Assembly: GCA_014192425.1 (NCBI GenBank)
Contig: BJHK01000006.1
Location: 124,001-188,000 of the forward strand
DNA: 64,000 nt
DNA from: Planctomycetia bacterium
Lineage (GTDB): Bacteria; Planctomycetota; Planctomycetia; Pirellulales; UBA1268
Reading direction: 5' to 3'
Position 1 is the stretch's first letter. Each line of letters starts with the position of its first letter. Below, in pieces: positions 9,037 to 16,974 of this stretch. A model generated the notes under the pieces. That model did not search any database and was not told the origin of the DNA. It saw nothing but the letters and a program-made list of their open reading frames with translations. The position numbers and the translations under genes are program-made.

Positions 9037-9159
9037 GCGCGCCGCCCACGGAGAAGCAACCGGGCCGTCCGCGACGCCCGCGGCGGCAGCGGGAACGCCC
9101 GCCGACAATGGACCAAGTGTAGCGCGCAAAATCGGCCGGGCAACGCGCCGGCGGGCCCT

Positions 9160-9954
9160 TCAGCCACCGAGCCAGGCGAGGGGGTCGCGTTCCTGCCGGC
9201 TCGCCCAACAGGTGAGCCCCGGAACCGCCGCCGCCAGCCGCCGGGCGAGCACGGGGAGCGAAAACGATTCGCTGGCATGATGGCCGACCGCGATCACCGC
9301 CAGGCCGGCTGCCTCCGCCTCGACGGCATGGTGGAGCCGGATCTCCCCGGTGAGAAGCGTGTCGCAGCCGGCCCTGCGGACCTGCTCGATGCCGTCGCCG
9401 CCGCTGCCGCAGATGATGCCGACGCGGCCCGCAGGCCGCGTCTCGTCGCCGGCGATCTGCACCCCACGGGCGCCGAGGCGGGCGGCCGCGCGGCGGGCCA
9501 GATCCGCGACGCTCGTGCCGCGGGCCGCCGTGCCCGCCCGGCCGAAGCCCGCCAGCGGCAGGTCGGCCGCCGGCTCGAGCGGCACGACGCGTTCGAGGTC
9601 GAGGATTGCGGCGAGTTGATCGTTGATGCCGCCGGCCGCCGAATCCCAGGCCGTGTGCGGGCTCCACAGCGAAACCCCCGACTCGATCAGCGCGAGCAGG
9701 ACGCGGCCCGCGCCCGTGGCGGTCGTGATCCGGCCGAGCGGCCGGAACGGCAGGGGATGGTGGACGACGACGAGATCGGCCCGCTCGGCGACCGCCTCGC
9801 CGGCGACCCGCTCCGTCAGCGTCAGGCAGGTCATCACCCGCTCGATTCGCGCACGGCGGCCGCCGATCAGCAGGCCGACCGTGTCCCAGTCGGCGGCCAG
9901 CCGCAGCGGCGCGAGCCTTTCGAGTTCGTCAGTCACCTCGGCGAGCGTGGGCAT
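9160..9954 (-). CDS. NIF3-like dinuclear metal-centre protein (YbgI family)
   Basis: The 264-residue product carries the family hallmarks: the opening LAADWDTVGLLIGG, the metal-site LVVVHHPLPFRPLGRI, and the second-half motifs SPHTAWDS and AVGHHASE. NIF3/YbgI proteins are widespread, bind two metals and are often labelled GTP cyclohydrolase 1 type 2, but their reaction is unsettled. ATG 9954 begins at the conserved MPTLAEVTDEL; a GTG at 10002 would overlap the divergent promoter region shared with the isomerase gene at 10023. Confidence 0.9.
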   Translation of the reverse strand: MPTLAEVTDELERLAPLRLAADWDTVGLLIGGRRARIERVMTCLTLTERVAGEAVAERADLVVVHHPLPFRPLGRITTATGAGRVLLALIESGVSLWSPHTAWDSAAGGINDQLAAILDLERVVPLEPAADLPLAGFGRAGTAARGTSVADLARRAAARLGARGVQIAGDETRPAGRVGIICGSGGDGIEQVRRAGCDTLLTGEIRLHHAVEAEAAGLAVIAVGHHASESFSLPVLARRLAAAVPGLTCWASRQERDPLAWLGG

Positions 9955-10022
9955 GGTGGAGAGGATACCATCCGGAGGGACGTTACTTTCCCCCGTTCGC
10001 ACTCGCGCGGCACCCGGTTCCG

Positions 10023-10805
10023 ATGGACACTGCCCGACTCTCGATCCCTGCCGCGTTGCTGGCCCGTGATCTGCGCACGGCCCTGCGCCGGGCCCGCGAC
10101 CTCGGCATCCGCGGCGTCGAGCTCGATGCCCGAAGCGGCCTCGACCCCGGCCAGCTGACCCAGACCGGCCTGCGCCAGATCCGCAAGTGGCTCGGCGATG
10201 AGGGGATCGTCGTCAGTGCCGTGGGCTTTCGCACGCGCGGTGGCTACGCCGATTCCGAGCGGCTCGAGGGGCGGATCGCGGCCACGAAGGAGGCGCTCGA
10301 GCTGGCCCACGCCCTCGGTGCCGGGATCGTGCTCAACCACGTCGGCGACATTCCTCCCGAACCGGCCGGACCGCAGTGGCGGCTGCTCGTGGACGTGCTC
10401 GCCGACATCGGCGCCTGGGGACAACGGGTCGGGGCCACGCTCTGCGTCGAGGCGGGCCGCAGCGGCCCCGACGACCTGGCGCGGCTGTTCGCCGCGCTGC
10501 CCGACGCCGCGCTGTGCTGCGACCTCGTCACCGGCGCGCTTGTCGTTCACGGCCACGACCCGGCCGCCGCGGCGGCCGGGCTGGCGGGGCACGTCGCCGC
10601 CGTGCATGCCACCGACGCCGTGGCCGGGCCGTTCGCCGGCCGAGGTCGGTCCGTGATCCTCGGCACCGGGCAGGTCGACTTCGCGGCCGTGCTCGCGGTC
10701 CTCGAGGAGCGCGGCTACCGGGGCTGGATCGGCCTCGAGCCGGTCGAGGAGCGGTCGGCGCGGGCCGAACTGGCCGCCGCGATCGAGTACCTCCGGGCGC
10801 TCTGA
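10023..10805 (+). CDS. Sugar phosphate isomerase/epimerase (xylose-isomerase-like TIM barrel)
   Basis: A 260-residue AP-endonuclease-2/xylose-isomerase-like TIM barrel protein. Typical elements are GIRGVELDARSG early, ALGAGIVLNHVGDIP, LCCDLVTGALVV, AVHATDAVAG, the Gly-rich ILGTGQVDFAAVL and the closing GWIGLEPVEE. Planctomycetes have many such proteins and the substrate cannot be told from the sequence. It is divergent from the NIF3 gene and stands alone. Confidence 0.85.
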   Translation: MDTARLSIPAALLARDLRTALRRARDLGIRGVELDARSGLDPGQLTQTGLRQIRKWLGDEGIVVSAVGFRTRGGYADSERLEGRIAATKEALELAHALGAGIVLNHVGDIPPEPAGPQWRLLVDVLADIGAWGQRVGATLCVEAGRSGPDDLARLFAALPDAALCCDLVTGALVVHGHDPAAAAAGLAGHVAAVHATDAVAGPFAGRGRSVILGTGQVDFAAVLAVLEERGYRGWIGLEPVEERSARAELAAAIEYLRAL

Positions 10806-10893
10806 CCGGTGTGCGCCGGGCGGATCGGGGGCTGGCGGCTCCTGCTCCGGCAGGGCGATTTTGGGGAGCGCGGCCTGTGGTAGGATCGGTTGT

Positions 10894-11538
10894 ATGAGAC
10901 AGTCCGCTGTGACCGTGCGGTCCACCACTTGGTGTGCCCTGTTGGGCTACACGGTCATCGCATTGGGGCTGCCGCTCCCCTTCGGCAGCCTGCCGGCGGA
11001 TCGGAGCGGCGCGGGGATCGATCCTGCCGCGACCCTGCTTCTTGCCGCCAAGGACCGCTCACGCCCCTTTCCGTGCATGAACAAGCCGTGCGGCTGCGCG
11101 TCGGCCGAGCAGTGCTTCACGAACTGCTGCTGCCACTCGCCGGCGGAGCGGCTCGCCTGGGCGCGGGCCCGGGGGTGCGAAGCCTCCGTCCGCGCGGCGC
11201 TGGCCCGTGCCGCGACGCCGGAGCCGCGGCTGGAGAAGGCCGCATCCTGCTGCGCGGCGAAGTCTGCCTGCTGCGCGCAGCAGGCAGACTGCTCTGCGGC
11301 CAAGGCCGAGCAGCCCGCCTCGGCCACGGCCGCGGGCCGCGGCCGATCGGTGTCGTTGCGGGCCATGCTCGCCTGCAGCGGGATCGTCGATCAGTGGTTC
11401 GCGGCCTCCACTGCCCTGCCGCCAGCGCGTGTCGAGCCGCCACGGCCGCATCGTTGCCTGCAGCGGGTCATCGTCGCCGATGCCCGCGCTGATTCCCTTC
11501 GCGCCGTCCCCGACGTTCCTCCTCCGCGGGCGATCTGA
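10894..11538 (+). CDS. Cys-rich secreted protein of the planctomycete CMNxxCGC type
   Basis: The 214-residue product has a membrane-spanning N-terminal signal (LLGYTVIALGLPLPFG) and then a dense cysteine cluster: PFPCMNKPCGCASAEQCF, TNCCCHSPAERLAWARARG. A second Cys group follows (AASCCAAKSACCAQQADC), which is low-complexity. The first cluster is a recurrent planctomycete motif of unknown function; cysteines in this number suggest metal binding or disulfide cross-linking outside the membrane. ATG 10894 was chosen because the signal peptide follows directly. The next genes downstream on the same strand are a DUF1559 protein and a DUF4198-like protein, forming a possible metal-handling locus. 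Confidence 0.75.
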   Translation: MRQSAVTVRSTTWCALLGYTVIALGLPLPFGSLPADRSGAGIDPAATLLLAAKDRSRPFPCMNKPCGCASAEQCFTNCCCHSPAERLAWARARGCEASVRAALARAATPEPRLEKAASCCAAKSACCAQQADCSAAKAEQPASATAAGRGRSVSLRAMLACSGIVDQWFAASTALPPARVEPPRPHRCLQRVIVADARADSLRAVPDVPPPRAI

Positions 11539-11661
11539 CCGCAGGCCTTTCCCCGGGCCTGAGCCAGGTCTGCCCAGCGATCGCGCGGCTGCGGCCGCCG
11601 GTGAGCACATGGTGTGCGCACCCGGCCTGCGGTCGTCCCCCGTCCAGTGCGAGGAGCACCC

Positions 11662-12798
11662 ATGCGCCCGTCCCGAATGCATACCCGCTTGCGTCCCCCC
11701 CCCGCCGCCCCGCGCGGCTTCACGCTCGTCGAGCTGCTCGTCGTGATCGCGATCATCGCCGTGCTCATGGCGCTGACGATCCCCGCCGTGCAGTCGGTCC
11801 GCGAGAGCGGCCGACGGATGAACTGCGGCAGCAATCTCAGGCAGTTCGGCATCGCGATCCTCAACTACGAGGCCGCCCGCAGACACTTTCCACCCACCGA
11901 GGCGCCGGTGATCCGCACCAACAAGCAGGGCACGGGCTGGTCGCTGCACGCCCGGCTCCTGCCCTACGTCGAGCAGGCGACGATCGCCGACCGCTTCGAC
12001 TTCAAGCAGCCGGCCTTCAGCGGCAACTTTTCAACACAGACGCCGAACCCGGCATTCGCGCCGCTGTTCGCCATGCCGATCCCGATCCTGCTCTGCCCGA
12101 GCGATCCGGCGCCGGTGGTCAACTCGTCGAACGGCTTCAACTACGCCGGCAACAACTACATGGTCAGCTTCGGCAGCGCCACCGTGCCGGTCGCAGGCCG
12201 CTTCTACTGGAACTTCGCCACGCCCACCGACGGCATCGTCCACGAGGAATCGCGGGTCCGCGCCGCCCAGGTGACCGACGGCCTCGGCAACACGATCATC
12301 GCCAGCGAGGCGGTCCGCAGCGTCCCTGCCGGCAGCGCCGACACGGTGACGTTTCCGGCCGGCGCGCCGCCGTCGTTCCCCTACCAGTACCTGTTCAACG
12401 GCTCGGCCCGCTGGACCAACGGCCAGACGGCGATCACCTTCAGCGGCAACGCCAACCCGACAACGGCCGACATCGACGCCTTCGTGGCGGGCTGGTCGGC
12501 GGTCGGCACCTCGTGGCGGCATGCCGGCAGCCCGTCGATGCGCGGCCGCGGGCTCTCCTGGGCGGCGACGACGGCGGGCAACAGCCTCACCAACGGGTTC
12601 CTCACGCCCAACAGCCGGATCCCCGACATCGCCATCCACTGGTCCGGCTTCTTCGGGCCGAAGAGCTTCCACCACGGCGTGGCCCAGGTGCTGTTCGGCG
12701 ACGGCCGCGTCGTGCCCCTCTCCGAGTCGATCGACAAGACCGTCCATCGCGGCCTGCACAGCATCAACGGCGGCGAGCCCGTGACGGGCGATTGGTGA
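11662..12798 (+). CDS. DUF1559 protein with prepilin-type N-terminal cleavage signal
   Basis: The 378-residue product carries a type IV pilin-like signal (GFTLVELLVVIAIIAVLMAL) after a short basic leader, then the DUF1559 (SBP_bac_10-like) domain: RRMNCGSNLRQFGIAILNYE near the start and the planctomycete H-x9-DG signature (FHHGVAQVLFGDGRVVPLSE) at the end. These proteins are very numerous in planctomycetes and are probably exported pseudopilin-like surface proteins; the exact role is unknown. ATG 11662 has GAGGAG six bases upstream. It sits between the Cys-rich gene and the DUF4198-like gene. Confidence 0.92.
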   Translation: MRPSRMHTRLRPPPAAPRGFTLVELLVVIAIIAVLMALTIPAVQSVRESGRRMNCGSNLRQFGIAILNYEAARRHFPPTEAPVIRTNKQGTGWSLHARLLPYVEQATIADRFDFKQPAFSGNFSTQTPNPAFAPLFAMPIPILLCPSDPAPVVNSSNGFNYAGNNYMVSFGSATVPVAGRFYWNFATPTDGIVHEESRVRAAQVTDGLGNTIIASEAVRSVPAGSADTVTFPAGAPPSFPYQYLFNGSARWTNGQTAITFSGNANPTTADIDAFVAGWSAVGTSWRHAGSPSMRGRGLSWAATTAGNSLTNGFLTPNSRIPDIAIHWSGFFGPKSFHHGVAQVLFGDGRVVPLSESIDKTVHRGLHSINGGEPVTGDW

Positions 12799-12865
12799 GC
12801 ATCGTGTCCCGCGGCGGTGCGGCACGTGCCGCACCCCGATCCTCCGACCCATGAAGGAGTCTCCG

Positions 12866-13678
12866 ATGTCCAGACCGGTTCCCCTGCTCGCCGCGCTGCT
12901 CGCGACGCTGGCCGTGGCCGCGGCCGCCCGCGGCCACGACACCTGGGTGCAGACGGCGACGCTCGTCGCCCGCCCCGATGACGTCGTGCACGTCGACCTT
13001 GCCCTCGGCAACCACGGCAACGACCACCGCGACTTCAAGCTGGCCGGCAAACTGGCGGCGCTCGATGAGGCGACGTTCGGCGTGCGCACCCCGGGCGGCC
13101 GGACGATCGATCTCACGGCCGCTGCCGTCGATCTCGGCTACGCGCCCAAGGAGGGCTACTGGTCGGCTCGGTTCGTCGCCGCCGAGGAGGGGCTGCACGG
13201 CATCGTCCACACGCTCGACCGGGTGCACGGCCCGAAGCGCACGCTGAAGAGCGCCAAGGCGTACTTCCTCGTCGCCCGCTCCCCCGCCGCCGCGGCCGGC
13301 GTTCCGGAAACCTTCGCCGAGCCGCTCGGCCACCCGCTGGAACTGGTGCTCGAGACGCACCCCGTGCTCCGGGCCGGGCCGGGCCGGGCGATCAAGGTCC
13401 GGCTGTTGCTGCGCGGCAAGCCGCTGGCCGACGAGCGGGTGTCGTTCATCCCGCGGGGCGCGGAGCTGGCCGAGGACTTCGATCCGCGGTTCGAGCGCCG
13501 CACCGATGCCGAGGGGCGGTGCAGCTACACGCCCCGTGAGGGGAACTACCTGCTCGTCGTCGCCCACCGCACGGCGGCCGATGAGCGCGGTCCCGACTTC
13601 GACCGGACCGCCTACAGCGCCACGCTCGTCCTCAACGTGCCGCAGCGCTGCGTCTGCTGCGACGCGGGGGAGGAATGA
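12866..13678 (+). CDS. DUF4198-like exported protein
   Basis: A 270-residue protein with a signal peptide (LLAALLATLAVAAAARG), then HDTWVQT, the typical start of mature DUF4198 domains, which are linked in other bacteria to cobalt or nickel uptake (NikK-like). The C-terminal part has an Ig-like segment (FERRTDAEGRCSYTPREGNY) as in that family, and the chain ends in a CVCC motif. Start choice: AAGGAG (12854-12859) lies six bases before ATG 12866, so the earlier ATG at 12851 is probably part of the leader. The position after the Cys-rich and DUF1559 genes suggests a common metal-related function, which is inference. Confidence 0.75.
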   Translation: MSRPVPLLAALLATLAVAAAARGHDTWVQTATLVARPDDVVHVDLALGNHGNDHRDFKLAGKLAALDEATFGVRTPGGRTIDLTAAAVDLGYAPKEGYWSARFVAAEEGLHGIVHTLDRVHGPKRTLKSAKAYFLVARSPAAAAGVPETFAEPLGHPLELVLETHPVLRAGPGRAIKVRLLLRGKPLADERVSFIPRGAELAEDFDPRFERRTDAEGRCSYTPREGNYLLVVAHRTAADERGPDFDRTAYSATLVLNVPQRCVCCDAGEE

Positions 13679-13696
13679 GCGGCGGCCGCCGGCTGG

Positions 13697-14392
13697 TCAG
13701 GCGAATCGCGCCGCCAGCGCGACCGCCGCGGTTTCGACCCGGAGCACGTGCGGCCCGAGGGCGATCCGGCGGGCGCCGGCGCAGTCGGCGGCGGCGATCT
13801 CCTCGGCCGTGAAGCCCCCCTCGGGGCCGACAAGGCCGATAACCTCAGCGCCGCGTGGCAGCACGGCGGCGTCGAGCGGCGCGGCCTGCGGATCGGTGAG
13901 CAGGATGGCGGTTCCCGCCGCCGTCGCGGCGCACAGGTCGGCGACAGAGCAGGGGGGAGCGATGTCGAGGAGCCGGTTGCGGCCGCACTGTTTGCAGGCC
14001 TCGATCACGGTCCGCTCCAGACGGGCCCGCGCGGCGGCGGTCGCCTCGGCCACACCGCGGCTCGTCTCCAGGGGCACGAGCCGCTCGACCCCGAGCTCGG
14101 TGAGTTTTTCCACGAGCCACTTCTGCCGCTCGCCCTTCGGCAGCGCCACGGCGAGCGTCAGTGCCGGGCCGGTTCGCGGCGGATCGGGAATCGCCGCGCC
14201 GGTCGCGAACTCGATCGTGTCCCGGCCGATACGCACGATCCGGCCCGGCCACTCGCGGCCATCCCCGGCGAACAGCCGGACCTCGTCGCCGACCTTGGCG
14301 CGGAGGACGCGGGCCAGATGGCGAGCCTCGTCCCCGCACGCTTCGGCCCGCCCGGCGTCGGGAGGTGCGGCCACGAAGAAGCGTTCGCTCAT
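13697..14392 (-). CDS. rsmE: 16S rRNA (uracil1498-N3)-methyltransferase RsmE
   Basis: The 231-residue product has the RsmE layout: an N-terminal PUA-like part (EARHLARVLRAKVGDEVRLF), LAVALPKGERQKWLVEKLTE, then the SPOUT methyltransferase knot with LVGPEGGFTAEEI and RIALGPHVLRVETAAV, which form the S-adenosylmethionine site. It methylates U1498 of 16S rRNA. It is convergent with the DUF4198-like gene and lies 108 bp from the divergent ATPase gene. Confidence 0.95.
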   Translation of the reverse strand: MSERFFVAAPPDAGRAEACGDEARHLARVLRAKVGDEVRLFAGDGREWPGRIVRIGRDTIEFATGAAIPDPPRTGPALTLAVALPKGERQKWLVEKLTELGVERLVPLETSRGVAEATAAARARLERTVIEACKQCGRNRLLDIAPPCSVADLCAATAAGTAILLTDPQAAPLDAAVLPRGAEVIGLVGPEGGFTAEEIAAADCAGARRIALGPHVLRVETAAVALAARFA

Positions 14393-14500
14393 CCGCCTGC
14401 CCTCCGCGGCGGGGCGGTGAAAAACCGCCCGCCATGTGCCGATAAAACCCCGGCCGATTCGTCCTGACCCGGCCGCCCTGGGCCGCTACACTCCGCCGCC

Positions 14501-15382
14501 ATGCTACGCGATCGACCCCCGTTCACAGCGCCCCTCTTCGACGGCACGCCGGAGCCGGTGACGTTCCACGCCGGCCTGCCCCAGGAGGAGGCGCTGGCCC
14601 GGCTGGAATGGCTGTGCGGCAACCGCGAGCGGTGCGGCATCGTGGTCGGTGACCCTGGGGTCGGCAAGAGCCATCTGGCGGCTGTGGCCGCCCGGCGGCT
14701 CGCCGGGCTCGGTGCCGAGGTGGCGGTGCTCTCCCTGGGGGGCCTGCCGGAGGGGGAATGGCTCGAACTGCTGCTCGACCGGCTGCCGCTCGACCAGCGC
14801 AGCCGTGCGGAGGCGATCCGGCCGTGGCAGAAGCTGGAGAACAGGCTGCGGCAAAACGCGCTCCTCGAGCGCACCACGGCGCTGGTGTTCGACGACGCGG
14901 ATCGGGCGCCGGCCGATGCGCTGGCGGGCATCGCCCGGCTGGTCGCCGCGGTCGAGCCGCGATTCGGCAGCGTGCTCGTGATCGTGACCGCGCAGCCCGC
15001 GGGGCTCCGGCACCTGCCCGACGAGATCCGGCAGCGGGCGGCGGTGCGGATCGAACTCACCCCGTGGGAGGAGCCGGATGTGGCGGCGTTCATCGCCGCC
15101 GCGCTGCGTCGGGCCGGGGCGGATCCGGGCCTGTTCTCGGCGCAGGCGGTGGAGACGATGGCGCGGTTCACGGCCGGCGTGCCCCGCCACGTGGTGCGGC
15201 TGGCCCGGTTGGCCTTGGCCGCAGCGGCCGGGGATGGGCTCGGCATCGTCGATGCGGCGACGATCGAACGGGCGTGGCGCGAGCTGATGCCGGCCGAGCA
15301 GCCCGTCGCGGGGACGGATGCGGAACCCGGCGCCGCAGACCGGCCGCCGACGGTGCGGGTGGTCCGCCGCCTCTGGGGCTGA
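14501..15382 (+). CDS. AAA ATPase of the ExeA/GspA type
   Basis: The 293-residue protein has Walker A at residues 50-57 (GDPGVGKS) and Walker B at 127-133 (ALVFDDA), followed by VLVIVTAQP (sensor 1) and a C-terminal helical lid (FTAGVPRHVVRLARLAL). This matches the ATPase half of ExeA/GspA, which in secretion systems helps place the secretin in the peptidoglycan. The peptidoglycan-binding part and the transmembrane helix are missing, so here it may be a cytosolic regulator of secretion, or another AAA_22-type switch. Confidence 0.8.
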   Translation: MLRDRPPFTAPLFDGTPEPVTFHAGLPQEEALARLEWLCGNRERCGIVVGDPGVGKSHLAAVAARRLAGLGAEVAVLSLGGLPEGEWLELLLDRLPLDQRSRAEAIRPWQKLENRLRQNALLERTTALVFDDADRAPADALAGIARLVAAVEPRFGSVLVIVTAQPAGLRHLPDEIRQRAAVRIELTPWEEPDVAAFIAAALRRAGADPGLFSAQAVETMARFTAGVPRHVVRLARLALAAAAGDGLGIVDAATIERAWRELMPAEQPVAGTDAEPGAADRPPTVRVVRRLWG

Positions 15383-15420
15383 CCGGGCGGCTTCGACCAA
15401 CGGGCGTCGCTGACCGAGCG

Positions 15421-15777
15421 TCAGCGCTTGATCCGCTTGATGGCGTCGCGTGCCGCCGCGGCCACCTTGGCATCGCCGTCCGCGGCGAGCTTCTCCAGCT
15501 TCGGCAGCGCCGTCTTGGCACTGGGACCGACCGCCCCGAGCCGCTTCGCGGCCTCGATCCGGCGCGCCGCCGACTCGTTGTCGAGGTCGGTGATGTATTG
15601 GTCCATCGCCATCAGCCCTTCCAGCGATTGTGGCCCCCGGGAGCGGTTCTTGGGCACTGGCGGCCGGCTCGTCTTCGCCTTCTTTGCCCCCTTCTTGGCC
15701 TTCTCCTTGCCGGGTGAGCATCCCGTGATGCCAAGCAGCGCGGCCGCGAAGAACAGACGACGTCGAAGCGAATCCAC
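15421..15777 (-). CDS. Small HEAT-repeat lipoprotein
   Basis: Reading from GTG 15777 gives a 118-residue lipoprotein: a charged start (VDSLRRR), a short hydrophobic helix and lipobox ITGC with the acylated Cys at residue 20, a Lys-rich linker, then one or two HEAT-like helix pairs (AARRIEAAKRLGAVGPSAKT, LPKLEKLAADGDAKVAAAAR). GGAGG lies seven bases before this GTG, which decides it over longer frames. HEAT repeats suggest protein binding at the membrane. The function is unknown. Confidence 0.7.
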   Translation of the reverse strand: MDSLRRRLFFAAALLGITGCSPGKEKAKKGAKKAKTSRPPVPKNRSRGPQSLEGLMAMDQYITDLDNESAARRIEAAKRLGAVGPSAKTALPKLEKLAADGDAKVAAAARDAIKRIKR

Positions 15778-15986
15778 GATGCGGCCTCCGGCCTGCTGGG
15801 CACGGCGTGTGGTGCGGGGGGAACAGGCTTTGCACCCCCGCGAGTTTGCCTGGCGAATGGATCGTAGCAGGTCCGCATTCGGCCTCAACGTTGCGGAACG
15901 CATGCGGGGCATTTTCCGCGGCGGACCTCGTCGCATAGACTCTCGGGCACCGGCCCGCTTGGTCGGTGCGTCGGAGCGAAGAACCA

Positions 15987-16679
15987 GTGGCCAAAACAGG
16001 TACCCGTTACGCAGTCGCCTCGCCGGACGACGGCCGCAGGATCGATCTTCGCAACCCGTTTCTCGCGGCGCTGCTGTCATGGCTCGTGCCCGGGCTCGGA
16101 CAGCTCTACCAGCGCCGGACGTTGAAGGGGGGCATGTGCATGGCCGCGCTCGTCGCGGCCCTGGTGTTCGGGATGTGGCTCGGCGACGGCCGCGTCGTCT
16201 ACGCCGCCGGTCGTCCCGGCGAACTGCGGCTTCCCCCGGCCGCCGTCCGTGCCGCATTCATCGGGCAGGCGGGCATCGGGGTCGTTGCCATCCCCGCCTT
16301 CGTGCAGTCGCGGCTGCTGGCGGGGAGCGGCTCTGAACCCCTGTTTGCGAGCGCCTGGTTCGCGCCGCCGGTTCAGCCGGGGCAGTTCGTGTCGCCCGCC
16401 TACGCGGAGACGCTCGCCCGCACGTCCCCCGGCGTGGCCGTGGCGGATTCGGGACCGGGGCGGCGGTTCCGGCAGGTCCTCACCGATGAGCTCTCGGTGT
16501 GGCAGAAGCGGCTTGGCCGCAGGTTCGAGATCGGCACGCTGTACACCGTCATCGCCGGGCTGCTCAACCTGCTGGTCGTGTTCGACGCCCTGGGCGGTCC
16601 GATGCGTGGCGCCGGCGAGAAGTCGGCGTTGGCGGAGGGCGGGAAGCGGCACCCGCCGGCGGCGGGAGAGCGGCGTTGA
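15987..16679 (+). CDS. DUF6677-like membrane protein
   Basis: The product of about 230 residues begins AKTGTRYAVAS and has LRNPFLAALLSWLVPGLGQL followed by YQRRTLKGG, the signature of the planctomycete DUF6677 membrane family. Predicted membrane helices are near residues 28-45, 55-70, 88-105 and 190-215. GTG 15987 has GGAG 10 bases upstream; a GTG at 15966 in frame is the alternative. It is followed 67 bp later by a small membrane protein gene on the same strand. Confidence 0.7.
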   Translation: MAKTGTRYAVASPDDGRRIDLRNPFLAALLSWLVPGLGQLYQRRTLKGGMCMAALVAALVFGMWLGDGRVVYAAGRPGELRLPPAAVRAAFIGQAGIGVVAIPAFVQSRLLAGSGSEPLFASAWFAPPVQPGQFVSPAYAETLARTSPGVAVADSGPGRRFRQVLTDELSVWQKRLGRRFEIGTLYTVIAGLLNLLVVFDALGGPMRGAGEKSALAEGGKRHPPAAGERR

Positions 16680-16746
16680 CGGACGGACCGGATCCCGGGA
16701 ACCCAGATCCCGGGAACACAGGCATTCACGACGGAGTCAGGAAACG

Positions 16747-16974
16747 ATGCTGATCGAACCGCTGCTGGCCGTTGTCCTCGCCCAGCTCGCCGGCCGGGTG
16801 CCGGGAATCTTCTTCGGCCTGCCGCTGTTGGCGCTGGCGAGCCTGATCTTCGCCGCCACCCATCACGAGGATCCGGCGGCGATCGGCTACGCCGCCGTTC
16901 ACTGGATGGTCTGGCTGGGGGGCATGCTCGGCGCGGTGCTCGCCGTCGTGCTGCTGCTCGGCTGGTTCGCCTGA
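16747..16974 (+). CDS. Small two-helix membrane protein
   Basis: A 75-residue hydrophobic protein with two predicted transmembrane helices (EPLLAVVLAQLAG..LPLLALASLIFAA and MLGAVLAVVLLLGWF). AGGAAA precedes ATG 16747 at a good distance. Its last 76 bp overlap the 3' end of rlmN on the opposite strand. It follows the DUF6677-like gene and may be translated with it; no function can be assigned. Confidence 0.6.
   Translation: MLIEPLLAVVLAQLAGRVPGIFFGLPLLALASLIFAATHHEDPAAIGYAAVHWMVWLGGMLGAVLAVVLLLGWFA

Noticed and set aside
8299-10158. Plus-strand 619-codon frame across the glycosyltransferase and NIF3 genes
   Set aside because: Both minus-strand genes carry clear family motifs; the plus frame is their shadow.
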